A DNA stretch of 64,000 nt, from positions 436,519 through 500,518 of the forward strand of contig NZ_MNAH01000004.1 of NCBI RefSeq assembly GCF_001976065.1. Reading direction: 5' to 3'. This stretch comes from Pseudomonas putida (GTDB lineage: Bacteria; Pseudomonadota; Gammaproteobacteria; Pseudomonadales; Pseudomonadaceae). The notes beneath the pieces were generated by a model. It saw only the letters and a list, made by a program, of their open reading frames with translations. It made no database searches and was not told the origin of the DNA. Position numbers and translations under genes: made by a program. Of the stretch, positions 9,090 to 17,921 are shown one piece after another. The stretch's first letter is position 1, and every line of letters begins with the position of its first letter.

Positions 9090-10580
9090 ATGCAGCGGGT
9101 CATCAGGGATGCGCAAGCCACATCGGAGGGGATGAGTGCGCTGCAAGCCAAAGTCGCCCTCATCCAGAAACACTTTCCGCCGACCGTCGCCAGTCTGTTT
9201 GCTATCCCGCGGATGGGCAGCGGCGACGTGCTGGAATGGTGGACCGAACTGGGTGGCCAACCCACGCCCTATGCCGACCTCAACGAGGATGCGCAACGAC
9301 GCTTGCTGGAGACCTATGAAGTGCGCCAGACGTCCCTCGGACAGCTGGCGGACGAACTGCAAAATCGCGGTCAACCAACGGAAGCGGACGACCTGCGCAG
9401 CCTGCTCGGCGCGCCTGAGCTGGACAAACTCTACAGCCTCAACGGTGAGCCTCTGGTGGTGCGCTGGAACCAGCGCCCGCCCAAACCGATCGTGCCGCCG
9501 GTGGTTCCTGTGGTACCGGTCGTACCGCCGTCGCGGCGTGGCTGGTGGCTCGCGGCGGCCTTGCTTGCACTGCTGTTGCTGCTTCTGGCGCTTTGGCTCT
9601 GGTGGTTCCTGCACCGTGAGCCGGTTGTCGTGGCTCCTCCGGTAGCGCCTGTGGCGCCGGTGGTGACACCCGTTGAGAAACCGGTTGAGAAGCCGGTTGA
9701 ACCTGTCCCCGAACCTGTCGTGGAACCAGAACCGAAACCTGCTCCGGTACCAGAACCCACACCAGAACCGGTGCCAGAGCCCAAGCCTGTCCCGCCACCC
9801 AAACCGGCACCGGAACCCAAGCCGATCCCGCCACCCAAACCGGTTCCACCACCAAAACCGGTAGTGGCTGCCCCGCCACCACCGCCACCGGCCCCGACGC
9901 TGGACAACTTCGCATGCCGTAAAAATGCGCCGGCCGCAGAGGTCCCGCAATTCGTGGTGGTGCTCGACACCTCGGGTTCGATGAACCTGAACATCAAGTC
10001 AGTGAAAGCCGACGAGGACTGGTTCTTCGGTAGTGGTGACCTCAACAAGCTCATGGACCCGAATCGCTACATGCGTCTCACCGCCAAACCCAGCCGCATG
10101 GACGTCGCCAAAGACTCGCTGGCCGGCATGATCAACGGGCTGGACCCGAAGATCGACACACGCCTGATCACCTTCGCCGGCTGCGAAAGAACACCGGACC
10201 GGGGTGTGTTCAAGTTCGGCGACCGCCCGCGGCTGATCAATGGCATTCGAGGTCTGGTTCCGGACGACGGCACGCCGCTGGCCGACAGCCTGGCCCACGC
10301 GGCGAGTACCGTCGACGGGCGCAATAACGATGCAGTTATCGTAATGTTTGTCGACGGTGAGGACGGTTGCGGGCAGGACGTTTGCGCGGTATCCCGTCGA
10401 ATCGCCAGGGAACAACCGCGCCTGCGGGTCAACGTGGTGAAAATCGGTGCTGGCGGCCCGTCACGCTGTATCGCTGAAAACACCGGTGGCCGGGTTTACA
10501 ACAGCACCAATGCGGCTGAACTGGGCAGCCTGTTGAAACAGGCGAGCAAGGAAGTGTCCAGCAGTGCCAAGTGCAATTAG
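9090..10580 (+). CDS. Membrane-anchored vWA protein with proline-rich spacer
   Basis: 496 residues. A soluble N-terminal region (1-~145), a transmembrane helix near 148-172 (WWLAAALLALLLLLLALWLW), a proline-rich spacer at ~175-270 built from repeated PEPKP/PPPKP units, and a C-terminal vWA domain from ~285. The MIDAS is canonical (VVLDTSGSM at ~292), with the later TPLADS and FVDGEDGC segments also present. Cysteines in the outer domain suggest disulfides. The predicted topology is cytoplasmic N-terminus and periplasmic vWA held away from the membrane by a spacer, comparable to TonB-like extensions. AGGA lies 9 bp before the ATG. It is the last gene of the Srf/Tag-like operon and carries a second, structurally different vWA domain. 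Confidence 0.8.
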   Translation: MQRVIRDAQATSEGMSALQAKVALIQKHFPPTVASLFAIPRMGSGDVLEWWTELGGQPTPYADLNEDAQRRLLETYEVRQTSLGQLADELQNRGQPTEADDLRSLLGAPELDKLYSLNGEPLVVRWNQRPPKPIVPPVVPVVPVVPPSRRGWWLAAALLALLLLLLALWLWWFLHREPVVVAPPVAPVAPVVTPVEKPVEKPVEPVPEPVVEPEPKPAPVPEPTPEPVPEPKPVPPPKPAPEPKPIPPPKPVPPPKPVVAAPPPPPPAPTLDNFACRKNAPAAEVPQFVVVLDTSGSMNLNIKSVKADEDWFFGSGDLNKLMDPNRYMRLTAKPSRMDVAKDSLAGMINGLDPKIDTRLITFAGCERTPDRGVFKFGDRPRLINGIRGLVPDDGTPLADSLAHAASTVDGRNNDAVIVMFVDGEDGCGQDVCAVSRRIAREQPRLRVNVVKIGAGGPSRCIAENTGGRVYNSTNAAELGSLLKQASKEVSSSAKCN

Positions 10581-10612
10581 CTTGGGGACAGATCCGAAAT
10601 TGAGGTGAGCCC

Positions 10613-10637
10613 ATCGCGAGCCGGCTTGCCCGCGATG
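10613..10637. repeat. Single REP-type palindrome
   Basis: ATCGCG and CGCGAT arms flank AGCCGGCTTGCC, the usual Pseudomonas REP core. It lies between convergent genes (end of the second vWA gene and end of the LysR gene). Confidence 0.6.
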
Positions 10638-10639
10638 AT

Positions 10640-11560
10640 TCAGCGCAGGTGCTCGACCGCCGGTAACTCCATGGCCCGAACCTCACCCAAGAGAAAAACG
10701 CTGAGGCGGCGCAAACGCTCACCTCCGGGGCGGGCTTTCGGCCAGACCAGGTAATAATTCTCACCGCTGGCGACCGCCGTCGGCCACGGCAAACTCAGAC
10801 GTCCCTGCGCAACATCCTCAGCCACCATCAACAAATCGCCCATGGACACGCCATAGCCTCGGGCGGCGGCGATCATCCCTAGCTCCAACGTGTCGAACAC
10901 CTGGCCGCCCTTGAGTGAGACTTGATCGGTCAGGCCCATGCGCTCCAGCCAACTGCGCCAATCGCGACGGTCGGGCGTTGGGTGTAGCAGTTCGGTGCTG
11001 GCCAGGCGTGCGACGTCCCAAGGCTGATCGTTCAGAAGATTAGGCGCGCCCACCGGAATCAGTTCCTCTGGAAATAACAAAGTAGCCTCCCAGTCCGGCG
11101 GGAAGTGCCCGTTGCTGAGGATCACGGCGCAATCGAACGGTTCCTGATTGAAGTCCACCGAGTCGACGTCCATCCAGGCGCTGGTCAATTGCACCTCGTT
11201 CCCCGGCTGCAGATGGCGGAAGCGACTGAGCCGCGCCAGCAACCAGCGCATGGTCAGGGTCGATGGGGCTTTCATGCGCAGGATGTCGTCTTCGGCGCGC
11301 AAGGTATTGCAGGCTCGCTCCAGGGCGGTGAAGCCTTCGCGAATGCCGGGTAGCAGCAAGCGGGCTGACTCGGTCAACTGCAGGTTGCGCCCACTGCGGT
11401 GAAACAAGCGACAGGCAAAATGCTCTTCGAGCGTACGGATATGCCGACTCACTGCACTTTGGGTAATCGACAGTTCTTCTGCGGCTCGGGTAAACGACGT
11501 GTGTCGCGCCGCCGCTTCGAATGCGCGCAGGGCATATAAAGGAGGAAGACGACGCGACAT
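10640..11560 (-). CDS. LysR-family transcriptional regulator, GcvA-like
   Basis: 306 residues from the ATG at 11560, chosen because AGGAG lies 8 bp upstream and the product then begins MSRRLPPLYALRAFEAAARH, the typical N-terminus of the GcvA/AmpR-like branch. The longer open frame upstream is non-coding leader. The helix-turn-helix spans ~15-60 (SFTRAAEELSITQSAVSRHI) and the effector-binding domain ~90-300. It is divergent from the MATE gene at a distance of ~150 bp, the classic arrangement of a LysR regulator with its target. That it controls the MATE gene is inference. Confidence 0.85.
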   Translation of the reverse strand: MSRRLPPLYALRAFEAAARHTSFTRAAEELSITQSAVSRHIRTLEEHFACRLFHRSGRNLQLTESARLLLPGIREGFTALERACNTLRAEDDILRMKAPSTLTMRWLLARLSRFRHLQPGNEVQLTSAWMDVDSVDFNQEPFDCAVILSNGHFPPDWEATLLFPEELIPVGAPNLLNDQPWDVARLASTELLHPTPDRRDWRSWLERMGLTDQVSLKGGQVFDTLELGMIAAARGYGVSMGDLLMVAEDVAQGRLSLPWPTAVASGENYYLVWPKARPGGERLRRLSVFLLGEVRAMELPAVEHLR

Positions 11561-11718
11561 CAGGAAAGCTCCTACAGCGGTTTTCGAATACCCTAGCAGA
11601 TACTCTCCAGCATGAGTTTGAATCATGCTACCCATCCTTTTTATCCCTTTGTGCAAACATCGCAGAGCGCCGAGAATCGACGCTTTGCTGTTCCCTTTGA
11701 TAACCGAGCGTGATGATC

Positions 11719-13113
11719 ATGCAGCATCCAGCGCGTACTGAACTCTGGGCCATCCTGCGGCTGGCGGGGCCGTTGATTGCCTCGCAGTTGGCGCACATGT
11801 TGATGGTCCTCACCGACACCCTGATGATGGCGCGCCTGAGTCCCGAGGCACTGGCCGGTGGTGGACTTGGCGCGGCGACCTATTCGTTCGTGTCGATTTT
11901 CTGCATCGGTGTGATCGCAGCGGTTGGCACGCTGGTGGCGATTCGTCAGGGTGCCGGCGATATTCTCGGCGCAACCCGATTGACCCAGGCCGGGCTGTGG
12001 CTGGCATGGCTGATGGCGCTGGGCGCCGGCCTGTTGCTGTGGAACCTCAAGCCGGTGTTGCTGTTGTTCGGCCAGACTGCCAGCAACGTGCAGTCAGCCG
12101 GTCAGTTTTTGATCTTCCTGCCGTTCGCCCTGCCCGGCTACCTGAGCTTCATGGCCTTGCGCGGTTTCACCAGCGCCATCGGCCGGGCAACGCCAGTGAT
12201 GGTCATCAGCCTGGGCGGCACGGTCGCCAACTTCCTGCTGAACTACGCGTTGATCACCGGGATGTTCGGCCTGCCGAAACTGGGACTGATGGGCATTGGC
12301 CTGGTCACGGCGATTGTCGCCAACCTGATGGCCCTGGCGCTGGCATGGCACATTCGCCAGCACCCGGCCTACGATGCCTACCCCTTGCGCCAGGGCTTGT
12401 CGCGGCTCAACCGCCAGTACCTGAAGGAATTGTGGCGCCTGGGCCTGCCAATTGGCGGCACCTACGCCGTGGAGGTCGGACTGTTTGCCTTCGCCGCGTT
12501 GTGCATGGGCACCATGGGCAGCACGCAATTGGGGGCGCACCAGATCGCGCTGCAAATCGTTTCGGTGGCCTTCATGGTGCCTGCGGGGATTTCCTACGCG
12601 ATCACCATGCGCATCGGCCAGCATTATGGCGCCGGGCAGTTGCTGGACGCGCGGCTGGCCGGAAGGGTCGGCCTGGCTTTTGGCGCGGCGGCGATGCTGT
12701 GTTTTGCGATGGTTTTCTGGTTGTTGCCGAATCAGTTGGTCGGACTGTTTCTCGATCACAACGACCCGGCGTTCCGCGACGTCATCAACCTGGCAGTGAG
12801 CCTGCTGGCTGTGGCGGCGTGGTTCGAGCTGTTCGACGGCACGCAAACCATCGCCATGGGCTGCATTCGCGGGCTCAAGGATGCCAAGACCACTTTTCTC
12901 GTGGGCCTGGGCTGTTATTGGCTGATTGGCGCCCCGGCAGCCTGGTGGATGGCGTTCCACCTGCACTGGGGACCAACGGGTGTCTGGTGGGGGTTGGCGC
13001 TGGGACTGGCCTGCGCAGCGGTGAGCCTGACGCTGGCGTTTGAGTGGAAGATGAAGCGGATGATTCGGCGGGAGTCGGTGTCAGAGCGTTTCGACGCCAT
13101 CCAGACCGAATAA
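11719..13113 (+). CDS. MATE-family multidrug/cation antiporter (NorM type)
   Basis: 464 residues and twelve hydrophobic segments, with two homologous halves as in NorM/PmpM exporters that extrude cationic drugs using Na+ or H+. Motifs include LAGPLIASQLAHM in helix 1, AIGRATPVM in the loop region and GTQTIAMGCIRG in the second half. In-frame GTG (11710) and ATG (11713) codons precede the chosen ATG; the only Shine-Dalgarno-like GAG (11706-11708) fits none of them perfectly, so the start is uncertain by a few codons. A REP pair follows the stop at once. Confidence 0.85.
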   Translation: MQHPARTELWAILRLAGPLIASQLAHMLMVLTDTLMMARLSPEALAGGGLGAATYSFVSIFCIGVIAAVGTLVAIRQGAGDILGATRLTQAGLWLAWLMALGAGLLLWNLKPVLLLFGQTASNVQSAGQFLIFLPFALPGYLSFMALRGFTSAIGRATPVMVISLGGTVANFLLNYALITGMFGLPKLGLMGIGLVTAIVANLMALALAWHIRQHPAYDAYPLRQGLSRLNRQYLKELWRLGLPIGGTYAVEVGLFAFAALCMGTMGSTQLGAHQIALQIVSVAFMVPAGISYAITMRIGQHYGAGQLLDARLAGRVGLAFGAAAMLCFAMVFWLLPNQLVGLFLDHNDPAFRDVINLAVSLLAVAAWFELFDGTQTIAMGCIRGLKDAKTTFLVGLGCYWLIGAPAAWWMAFHLHWGPTGVWWGLALGLACAAVSLTLAFEWKMKRMIRRESVSERFDAIQTE

Positions 13114-13116
13114 AGA

Positions 13117-13212
13117 ACCTGTAGGAGCTGGCTTGCCAGCGAAGGCGGTGGGTCAGACAACACATATGTTGAATGAAAGTCCGCTTTCGCTGGCAAGCCA
13201 GCTCCTACAGGT
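13117..13212. repeat. REP doublet (BIME), TAGGAGCTGGCTTGCCAGCGA class
   Basis: Two inverted copies of a ~27-bp unit (GTAGGAGCTGGCTTGCCAGC and its complement) are separated by ~40 bp that include the palindromic CATATG. It lies between convergent genes (MATE and GGDEF/EAL), where it can also act as a transcription-end hairpin. Confidence 0.85.
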
Positions 13213-13224
13213 TTGCGAGGGTGT

Positions 13225-14898
13225 TTAAACGACGATTTCCAGCGGCGCCTGCTGGCTGCTGTCAAACGTCAGGTATTCCACCAGCTCCGCCAACGGTAAC
13301 GGCTTGCTGATCAGGTACCCCTGCACCTGATCGCAATCGAACCCGCGCAACAGGTCAAGCTGCTCTGGTGTTTCCACGCCTTCGGCGACGACTTCCAGAT
13401 TCAGGTTATGCGCCAGGTTGATCATCGCGTGCACCAACTGGCGGTTTTCTTCGCGCTGCTCCATGCCGCCGACGAAGCTCTTGTCGATCTTCAGCAGCGT
13501 GATCGGCAGGCTGTTGAGGTGCACGAACGATGAAAAACCGGTACCGAAATCATCGAGGGAGAAGCGCACACCCAGGCGCCCAAGGGCGTCCATGGTCTGC
13601 TTGACCAGGTCGCTGCGGCGCATGACCGCGGTTTCGGTCAGCTCGAACTCCAGCCACTGCGCCTCGACACCGCGCTCGGCAATCAGGCGACTGAGGGTCG
13701 ACAGCAACTGGCTGTCCTGGAACTGCCGGAACGACAGGTTGATCGCCATGTGCAAAGGCGGCAAACCCAGTTCAAGCAACGCCTGCATATCGCGCAGGGC
13801 CCGGGAAATGACCCAGTAACCCAGCGGCACGATCAAACCGCTCTGCTCGGCCAGCGGCACGAACTCGCTCGGAGGCAGCAAGCCGCGCTCGGCATGGCGC
13901 CAGCGCACCAAGGCTTCGAGGCCGACGATTTGCCCGTCTTCAAGGTTCATCCGGGGCTGGTAATGCAACTCCAGCTCATCGCGGCGCAAGGCCCGGCGCA
14001 GCTCGGTTTCGAGGTCGGCGATGCTGCGGGCGTTGCGGTTGATACGTTCGTTGAAAATATGAAACGTACAGCCCTGGGTGCTCTTGGCCTGCTGCATGGC
14101 GATATGCGCGTGCCACATCAACGGGTCGGCGCCCGCCTGTGCCCGTGCATGGGCAATGCCCAGGCTGGAGCCGATCAGCAGGCTTTCCCCGTCGACCCAA
14201 TAAGGCTCGGCCAACGCTTCGGTGATGCGCTCGGCCATCCATTCGGCGCGCTGAGGGGCGCGGCGGGTGTCGATCAACAAGGCGAACTCATCGCTGCCCA
14301 GTCGCGCCAGCTGGTCGCCGGCTTCAAGTTGGCTTTTCAGCCGGGCGACCACCTGCAGGATCAGGCGGTCACCGGCCTGGTGGCCAAGGGCATCGTTGGC
14401 GTGACGGAAGTTGTCGAGGTCAAGGTGACCGAGGGCCAGGCCGCGACCATCGTTTTCCGCCAGCCGCGCCGTCAGCAAGGTCTGGAAACCCTGGCGGTTG
14501 GCGATGCCGGTCAGCGGATCCTGCTCGGCCAGGCGCTGCAGGGTGTTTTCCAGTACGCCGCGCTCACGCACATGGCGCAGGCATCGGCGCAGCATGCCCG
14601 GGTCGAGATGGTCGCGTACCAGCCAGTCGCTTACACCGTCGGGCGGGGTCAAGGGCTCATGCTCGAGCAGCAATACCGTCGGCAGGCAGCAACGGCCCGG
14701 CGCCGGCTGGAGAGACGGGATCGTCAACAACACCGCGCTGCGGTTGTCATCGAACAGACTGCTGACCGACTCCCAGCTCGGCGCGCTGATGAGCACGGCC
14801 GAGCTCCCCATAGGAGCCAGACACTCGCGCAACAACGCTGCCCATGCTGGCTCTTCGGCCAGTAGCAGCAAACGCAAGGGTTCGACAGGCGTAGACAA
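13225..14898 (-). CDS. GGDEF/EAL-domain cyclic-di-GMP phosphodiesterase
   Basis: 557 residues. The N-terminal ~115 residues look like a degenerate receiver-type domain (LRLLLLAEEPAWAALLRECL) without a clear phospho-acceptor. The GGDEF domain (~125-285) has GSDEF at the active site and an inhibitory-site position reading EAGD rather than RxxD. The EAL domain (~300-545) keeps the catalytic set: EALVRW, ELTET, DDFGTGFSS, KIDKSFV, AEGVET and the QGY segment. The protein is therefore most likely a c-di-GMP hydrolase with a degenerate, possibly regulatory, GGDEF domain. It stands alone, divergent from rep. Confidence 0.88.
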   Translation of the reverse strand: MSTPVEPLRLLLLAEEPAWAALLRECLAPMGSSAVLISAPSWESVSSLFDDNRSAVLLTIPSLQPAPGRCCLPTVLLLEHEPLTPPDGVSDWLVRDHLDPGMLRRCLRHVRERGVLENTLQRLAEQDPLTGIANRQGFQTLLTARLAENDGRGLALGHLDLDNFRHANDALGHQAGDRLILQVVARLKSQLEAGDQLARLGSDEFALLIDTRRAPQRAEWMAERITEALAEPYWVDGESLLIGSSLGIAHARAQAGADPLMWHAHIAMQQAKSTQGCTFHIFNERINRNARSIADLETELRRALRRDELELHYQPRMNLEDGQIVGLEALVRWRHAERGLLPPSEFVPLAEQSGLIVPLGYWVISRALRDMQALLELGLPPLHMAINLSFRQFQDSQLLSTLSRLIAERGVEAQWLEFELTETAVMRRSDLVKQTMDALGRLGVRFSLDDFGTGFSSFVHLNSLPITLLKIDKSFVGGMEQREENRQLVHAMINLAHNLNLEVVAEGVETPEQLDLLRGFDCDQVQGYLISKPLPLAELVEYLTFDSSQQAPLEIVV

Positions 14899-15161
14899 GC
14901 TAGCTCCCTAGACTCTGCAAAAATGTAGGCGACCGCATTATGCCGCGCCGGTCCCTAATGACCAATGGACATAGCCTTCAAACGAGGCCTTTGTATCAGG
15001 AATTACCAACATTAGACGCGAATTCGTTGCGCATCCTGCGTGAAAGTATCAAAACCGGCAAATGCAGATCGCGTTGTACGTCACAAGTCGGACAGAGCAG
15101 CACAATTCGCTGAGCCTGTTAAAATGCCGGCCCATTTCGTGACTGACTCCTGAATTTACCT

Positions 15162-17171
15162 ATGTCCCGACTCAATCCCCGGCAGCAAGAAGCCGTGAGC
15201 TATGTCGGCGGCCCTCTTTTGGTGCTCGCCGGTGCAGGCTCCGGCAAGACCAGCGTCATCACCCGAAAGATTGCCCACCTGATCCAGAACTGCGGCATCC
15301 GCGCCCAGTACATCGTCGCCATGACCTTTACCAACAAGGCCGCGCGCGAGATGAAGGAGCGGGTCGGCACCCTGCTGCGCGCCGGTGAAGGCCGCGGCCT
15401 GACGGTCTGCACCTTCCACAACCTGGGCCTGAACATCATCCGCAAGGAACACGTGCGGCTGGGCTACAAACCCGGTTTCTCGATTTTCGACGAGACCGAC
15501 GTCAAGGCCCTGATGACCGACATCATGCAAAAGGAATACTCGGGCGACGATGGCGTCGACGAGATCAAGAACATGATCGGCGCCTGGAAAAACGACCTGA
15601 TCCTGCCGGCCCAGGCCCTGGAAAACGCACGCAATCCCAAGGAACAGACCGCTGCCATCGTCTACACCCACTACCAGCGCACGCTCAAGGCGTTCAATGC
15701 GGTGGACTTCGACGACCTGATCCTGCTGCCGGTGAAGCTCTTCGAAGAGCACGCCGACATTCTGGAAAAGTGGCAGAACAAGGTGCGTTACCTGCTGGTG
15801 GACGAATACCAGGACACCAACGCCAGCCAATACCTGCTGGTGAAAATGCTGATCGGCAAGCGTAACCAGTTCACCGTGGTTGGCGACGATGACCAGTCGA
15901 TCTACGCCTGGCGCGGCGCCCGCCCGGAAAACCTGATGCTGCTCAAGGACGACTATCCGTCCCTGAAAGTAGTGATGCTGGAGCAGAACTACCGCTCCAC
16001 CAGCCGCATCCTGCGCTGCGCCAACGTGCTGATCTCGAACAACCCCCACGAATTCGAAAAGCAGCTGTGGAGCGAGATGGGCCACGGCGACGAGATCCGG
16101 GTGATCCGCTGCCGCAATGAAGACGCCGAAGCCGAGCGCGTGGCCGTGGAAATCCTCAGCCTGCATTTGCGCACCGACCGGCCTTACAGCGATTTTGCGA
16201 TCCTTTACCGGGGTAACTACCAGGCCAAGCTGATCGAGCTGAAACTGCAGCACCATCAGGTGCCGTATCGCCTGTCCGGCGGCAACAGCTTCTTCGGCCG
16301 CCAGGAAGTGAAAGACCTGATGGCCTACTTCCGCCTGATCGTGAACCCGGATGACGACAACGCCTTCCTGCGGGTGATCAACGTCCCACGCAGGGAGATC
16401 GGTTCGACGACGTTGGAGAAGCTGGGCAACTACGCCACTGAGCGAAAAATCTCGATGTACGCCGCCACCGACGAAATCGGCCTGGGCGAACATCTGGACA
16501 GCCGCTTCACTGATCGCCTGTCGCGTTTCAAGCGGTTCATGGACAAGGTGCGTGAGCAATGCGCCGGCGAAGACCCGATCTCGGCCCTGCGCAGCATGGT
16601 CATGGACATCGACTACGAGAACTGGCTGCGCACCAACAGCTCCAGCGACAAGGCCGCCGACTACCGCATGGGTAACGTCTGGTTCTTGATCGAGGCGCTG
16701 AAGAACACCCTGGAGAAAGACGAAGACGGTGAGATGACCGTCGAAGACGCCATCGGCAAACTGGTGCTGCGCGACATGCTGGAACGTCAGCAGGAAGAGG
16801 AAGATGGCGCTGAAGGCGTGCAAATGATGACCCTGCACGCGTCCAAGGGCCTGGAATTCCCCTACGTGTTCATCATGGGCATGGAGGAGGAAATCCTCCC
16901 CCACCGTTCCAGCATCGAAGCCGACACCATCGAAGAAGAACGTCGCCTGGCCTACGTGGGCATCACCCGCGCGCGCCAGACCCTGGCCTTTACATTCGCC
17001 GCCAAGCGCAAGCAATACGGCGAGATCATCGATTGCGCACCGAGCCGCTTCCTCGATGAGCTGCCGCCGGACGACCTGGCCTGGGAAGGCAACGACGACA
17101 CCCCGACCGAAGTCAAAGCCGTGCGAGGCAATAGCGCATTGGCGGATATACGCGCGATGTTAAAGCGCTAG
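15162..17171 (+). CDS. rep: ATP-dependent DNA helicase Rep
   Basis: 669 residues, the usual length for Rep. It is a superfamily 1A 3'-5' helicase that helps the replisome pass bound proteins. Motifs in order: Q motif LNPRQQEAV, Walker A AGAGSGKTSVIT, motif II DEYQDTN, motif III VGDDDQSIYAWRGA, and motifs V/VI MMTLHASKGLEFPYV and AYVGITRARQTL. The C-terminal SRFLDELPPDDL is typical of Rep rather than UvrD. The ~260-bp upstream gap is shared with the divergent GGDEF/EAL gene; a TTAAAATG at ~15119 could be a -10 region. Confidence 0.96.
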   Translation: MSRLNPRQQEAVSYVGGPLLVLAGAGSGKTSVITRKIAHLIQNCGIRAQYIVAMTFTNKAAREMKERVGTLLRAGEGRGLTVCTFHNLGLNIIRKEHVRLGYKPGFSIFDETDVKALMTDIMQKEYSGDDGVDEIKNMIGAWKNDLILPAQALENARNPKEQTAAIVYTHYQRTLKAFNAVDFDDLILLPVKLFEEHADILEKWQNKVRYLLVDEYQDTNASQYLLVKMLIGKRNQFTVVGDDDQSIYAWRGARPENLMLLKDDYPSLKVVMLEQNYRSTSRILRCANVLISNNPHEFEKQLWSEMGHGDEIRVIRCRNEDAEAERVAVEILSLHLRTDRPYSDFAILYRGNYQAKLIELKLQHHQVPYRLSGGNSFFGRQEVKDLMAYFRLIVNPDDDNAFLRVINVPRREIGSTTLEKLGNYATERKISMYAATDEIGLGEHLDSRFTDRLSRFKRFMDKVREQCAGEDPISALRSMVMDIDYENWLRTNSSSDKAADYRMGNVWFLIEALKNTLEKDEDGEMTVEDAIGKLVLRDMLERQQEEEDGAEGVQMMTLHASKGLEFPYVFIMGMEEEILPHRSSIEADTIEEERRLAYVGITRARQTLAFTFAAKRKQYGEIIDCAPSRFLDELPPDDLAWEGNDDTPTEVKAVRGNSALADIRAMLKR

Positions 17172-17228
17172 AATTGACCACTTTTATTTAGACCTTCGGC
17201 GCAAAAGGCGCCAAACGAGGACAGCTTC

Positions 17229-17801
17229 ATGGAAGCACTGCACAAGAAAATTCGCGAAGAAGGCATCGTGCTTTCCGACCAGGTCCTGAAAGTCGACGCC
17301 TTTCTGAACCACCAGATCGACCCGGCCCTGATGAAGCTGATCGGCGATGAATTCGCCACGCTGTTCAAGGACTCGGGCATCACCAAGATCGTCACCATCG
17401 AAGCTTCGGGCATTGCGCCGGCGATCATGACCGGCCTGAACCTCGGTGTGCCGGTGATTTTCGCGCGCAAGCACCAGTCCCTGACCCTGACTGAAAACCT
17501 GCTGTCGGCGACCGTTTACTCGTTCACCAAGCAGACCGAAAGCACCGTTGCGATCTCGCCGCGCCACCTGACCAGCAGCGACCGTGTGCTGATCATCGAT
17601 GACTTCCTGGCCAATGGTAAGGCGTCCCAGGCGCTGATCTCGATCATCAAGCAGGCTGGCGCGACCGTCGCCGGCTTGGGGATCGTGATCGAGAAGTCGT
17701 TCCAGGGCGGCCGTGCGGAGCTGGATGCGCAGGGTTATCGCGTTGAGTCGCTGGCGCGCGTGCAATCGCTGAAGGATGGCGTTGTAACCTTCATCGAATA
17801 A
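17229..17801 (+). CDS. xpt: Xanthine phosphoribosyltransferase
   Basis: 190 residues, the length of Xpt. It converts xanthine and PRPP to XMP in purine salvage. The type I PRTase signature appears as VLIIDDFLANGKASQAL (about 117-135), followed by GIVIEKSFQGGR. A GAGGACAG Shine-Dalgarno lies just before the ATG. It starts 57 bp after rep in the same direction and may share its transcript. Its end abuts a REP doublet. Confidence 0.95.
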   Translation: MEALHKKIREEGIVLSDQVLKVDAFLNHQIDPALMKLIGDEFATLFKDSGITKIVTIEASGIAPAIMTGLNLGVPVIFARKHQSLTLTENLLSATVYSFTKQTESTVAISPRHLTSSDRVLIIDDFLANGKASQALISIIKQAGATVAGLGIVIEKSFQGGRAELDAQGYRVESLARVQSLKDGVVTFIE

Positions 17802-17811
17802 CGCCGTGATT

Positions 17812-17906
17812 CCTGTAGCCGCTGGCTTGCCAGCGAAGACGGTTTAACTGCCAACATGGATGTTGAATGTTATGGCCTCTTCGCTGGCAAGCCTGCTCCT
17901 ACAGGG
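17812..17906. repeat. REP doublet (BIME) after xpt
   Basis: Inverted copies of CCTGTAGCCGCTGGCTTGCC and its complement, ~95 bp in all, between convergent xpt and the CoA-transferase gene. Same class as the pair near 13.1 kb, with one arm changed (GTAGCCGC for GTAGGAGC). Confidence 0.85.
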
Positions 17907-17921
17907 GACCGTCCTAGGGCG

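Noticed and set aside
9431..10054. Glycine/threonine-rich minus-strand frame opposite the second vWA gene
   Set aside because: Its repeats are the complement of the proline-rich spacer codons.
2311..10580. A full type VI secretion system
   Set aside because: No TssB/C, Hcp, VgrG, ClpV or TssJKLM gene is visible; only the accessory signalling-type proteins are present.
13117..13212. Possible CRISPR or insertion-sequence ends
   Set aside because: The repeats are inverted pairs at gene ends with the known Pseudomonas REP core, not direct repeats with spacers, and no cas or transposase gene is present.
15156..17015. 619-codon minus-strand frame opposite rep
   Set aside because: Shadow frame of rep; composition is typical of antisense of a high-GC gene.
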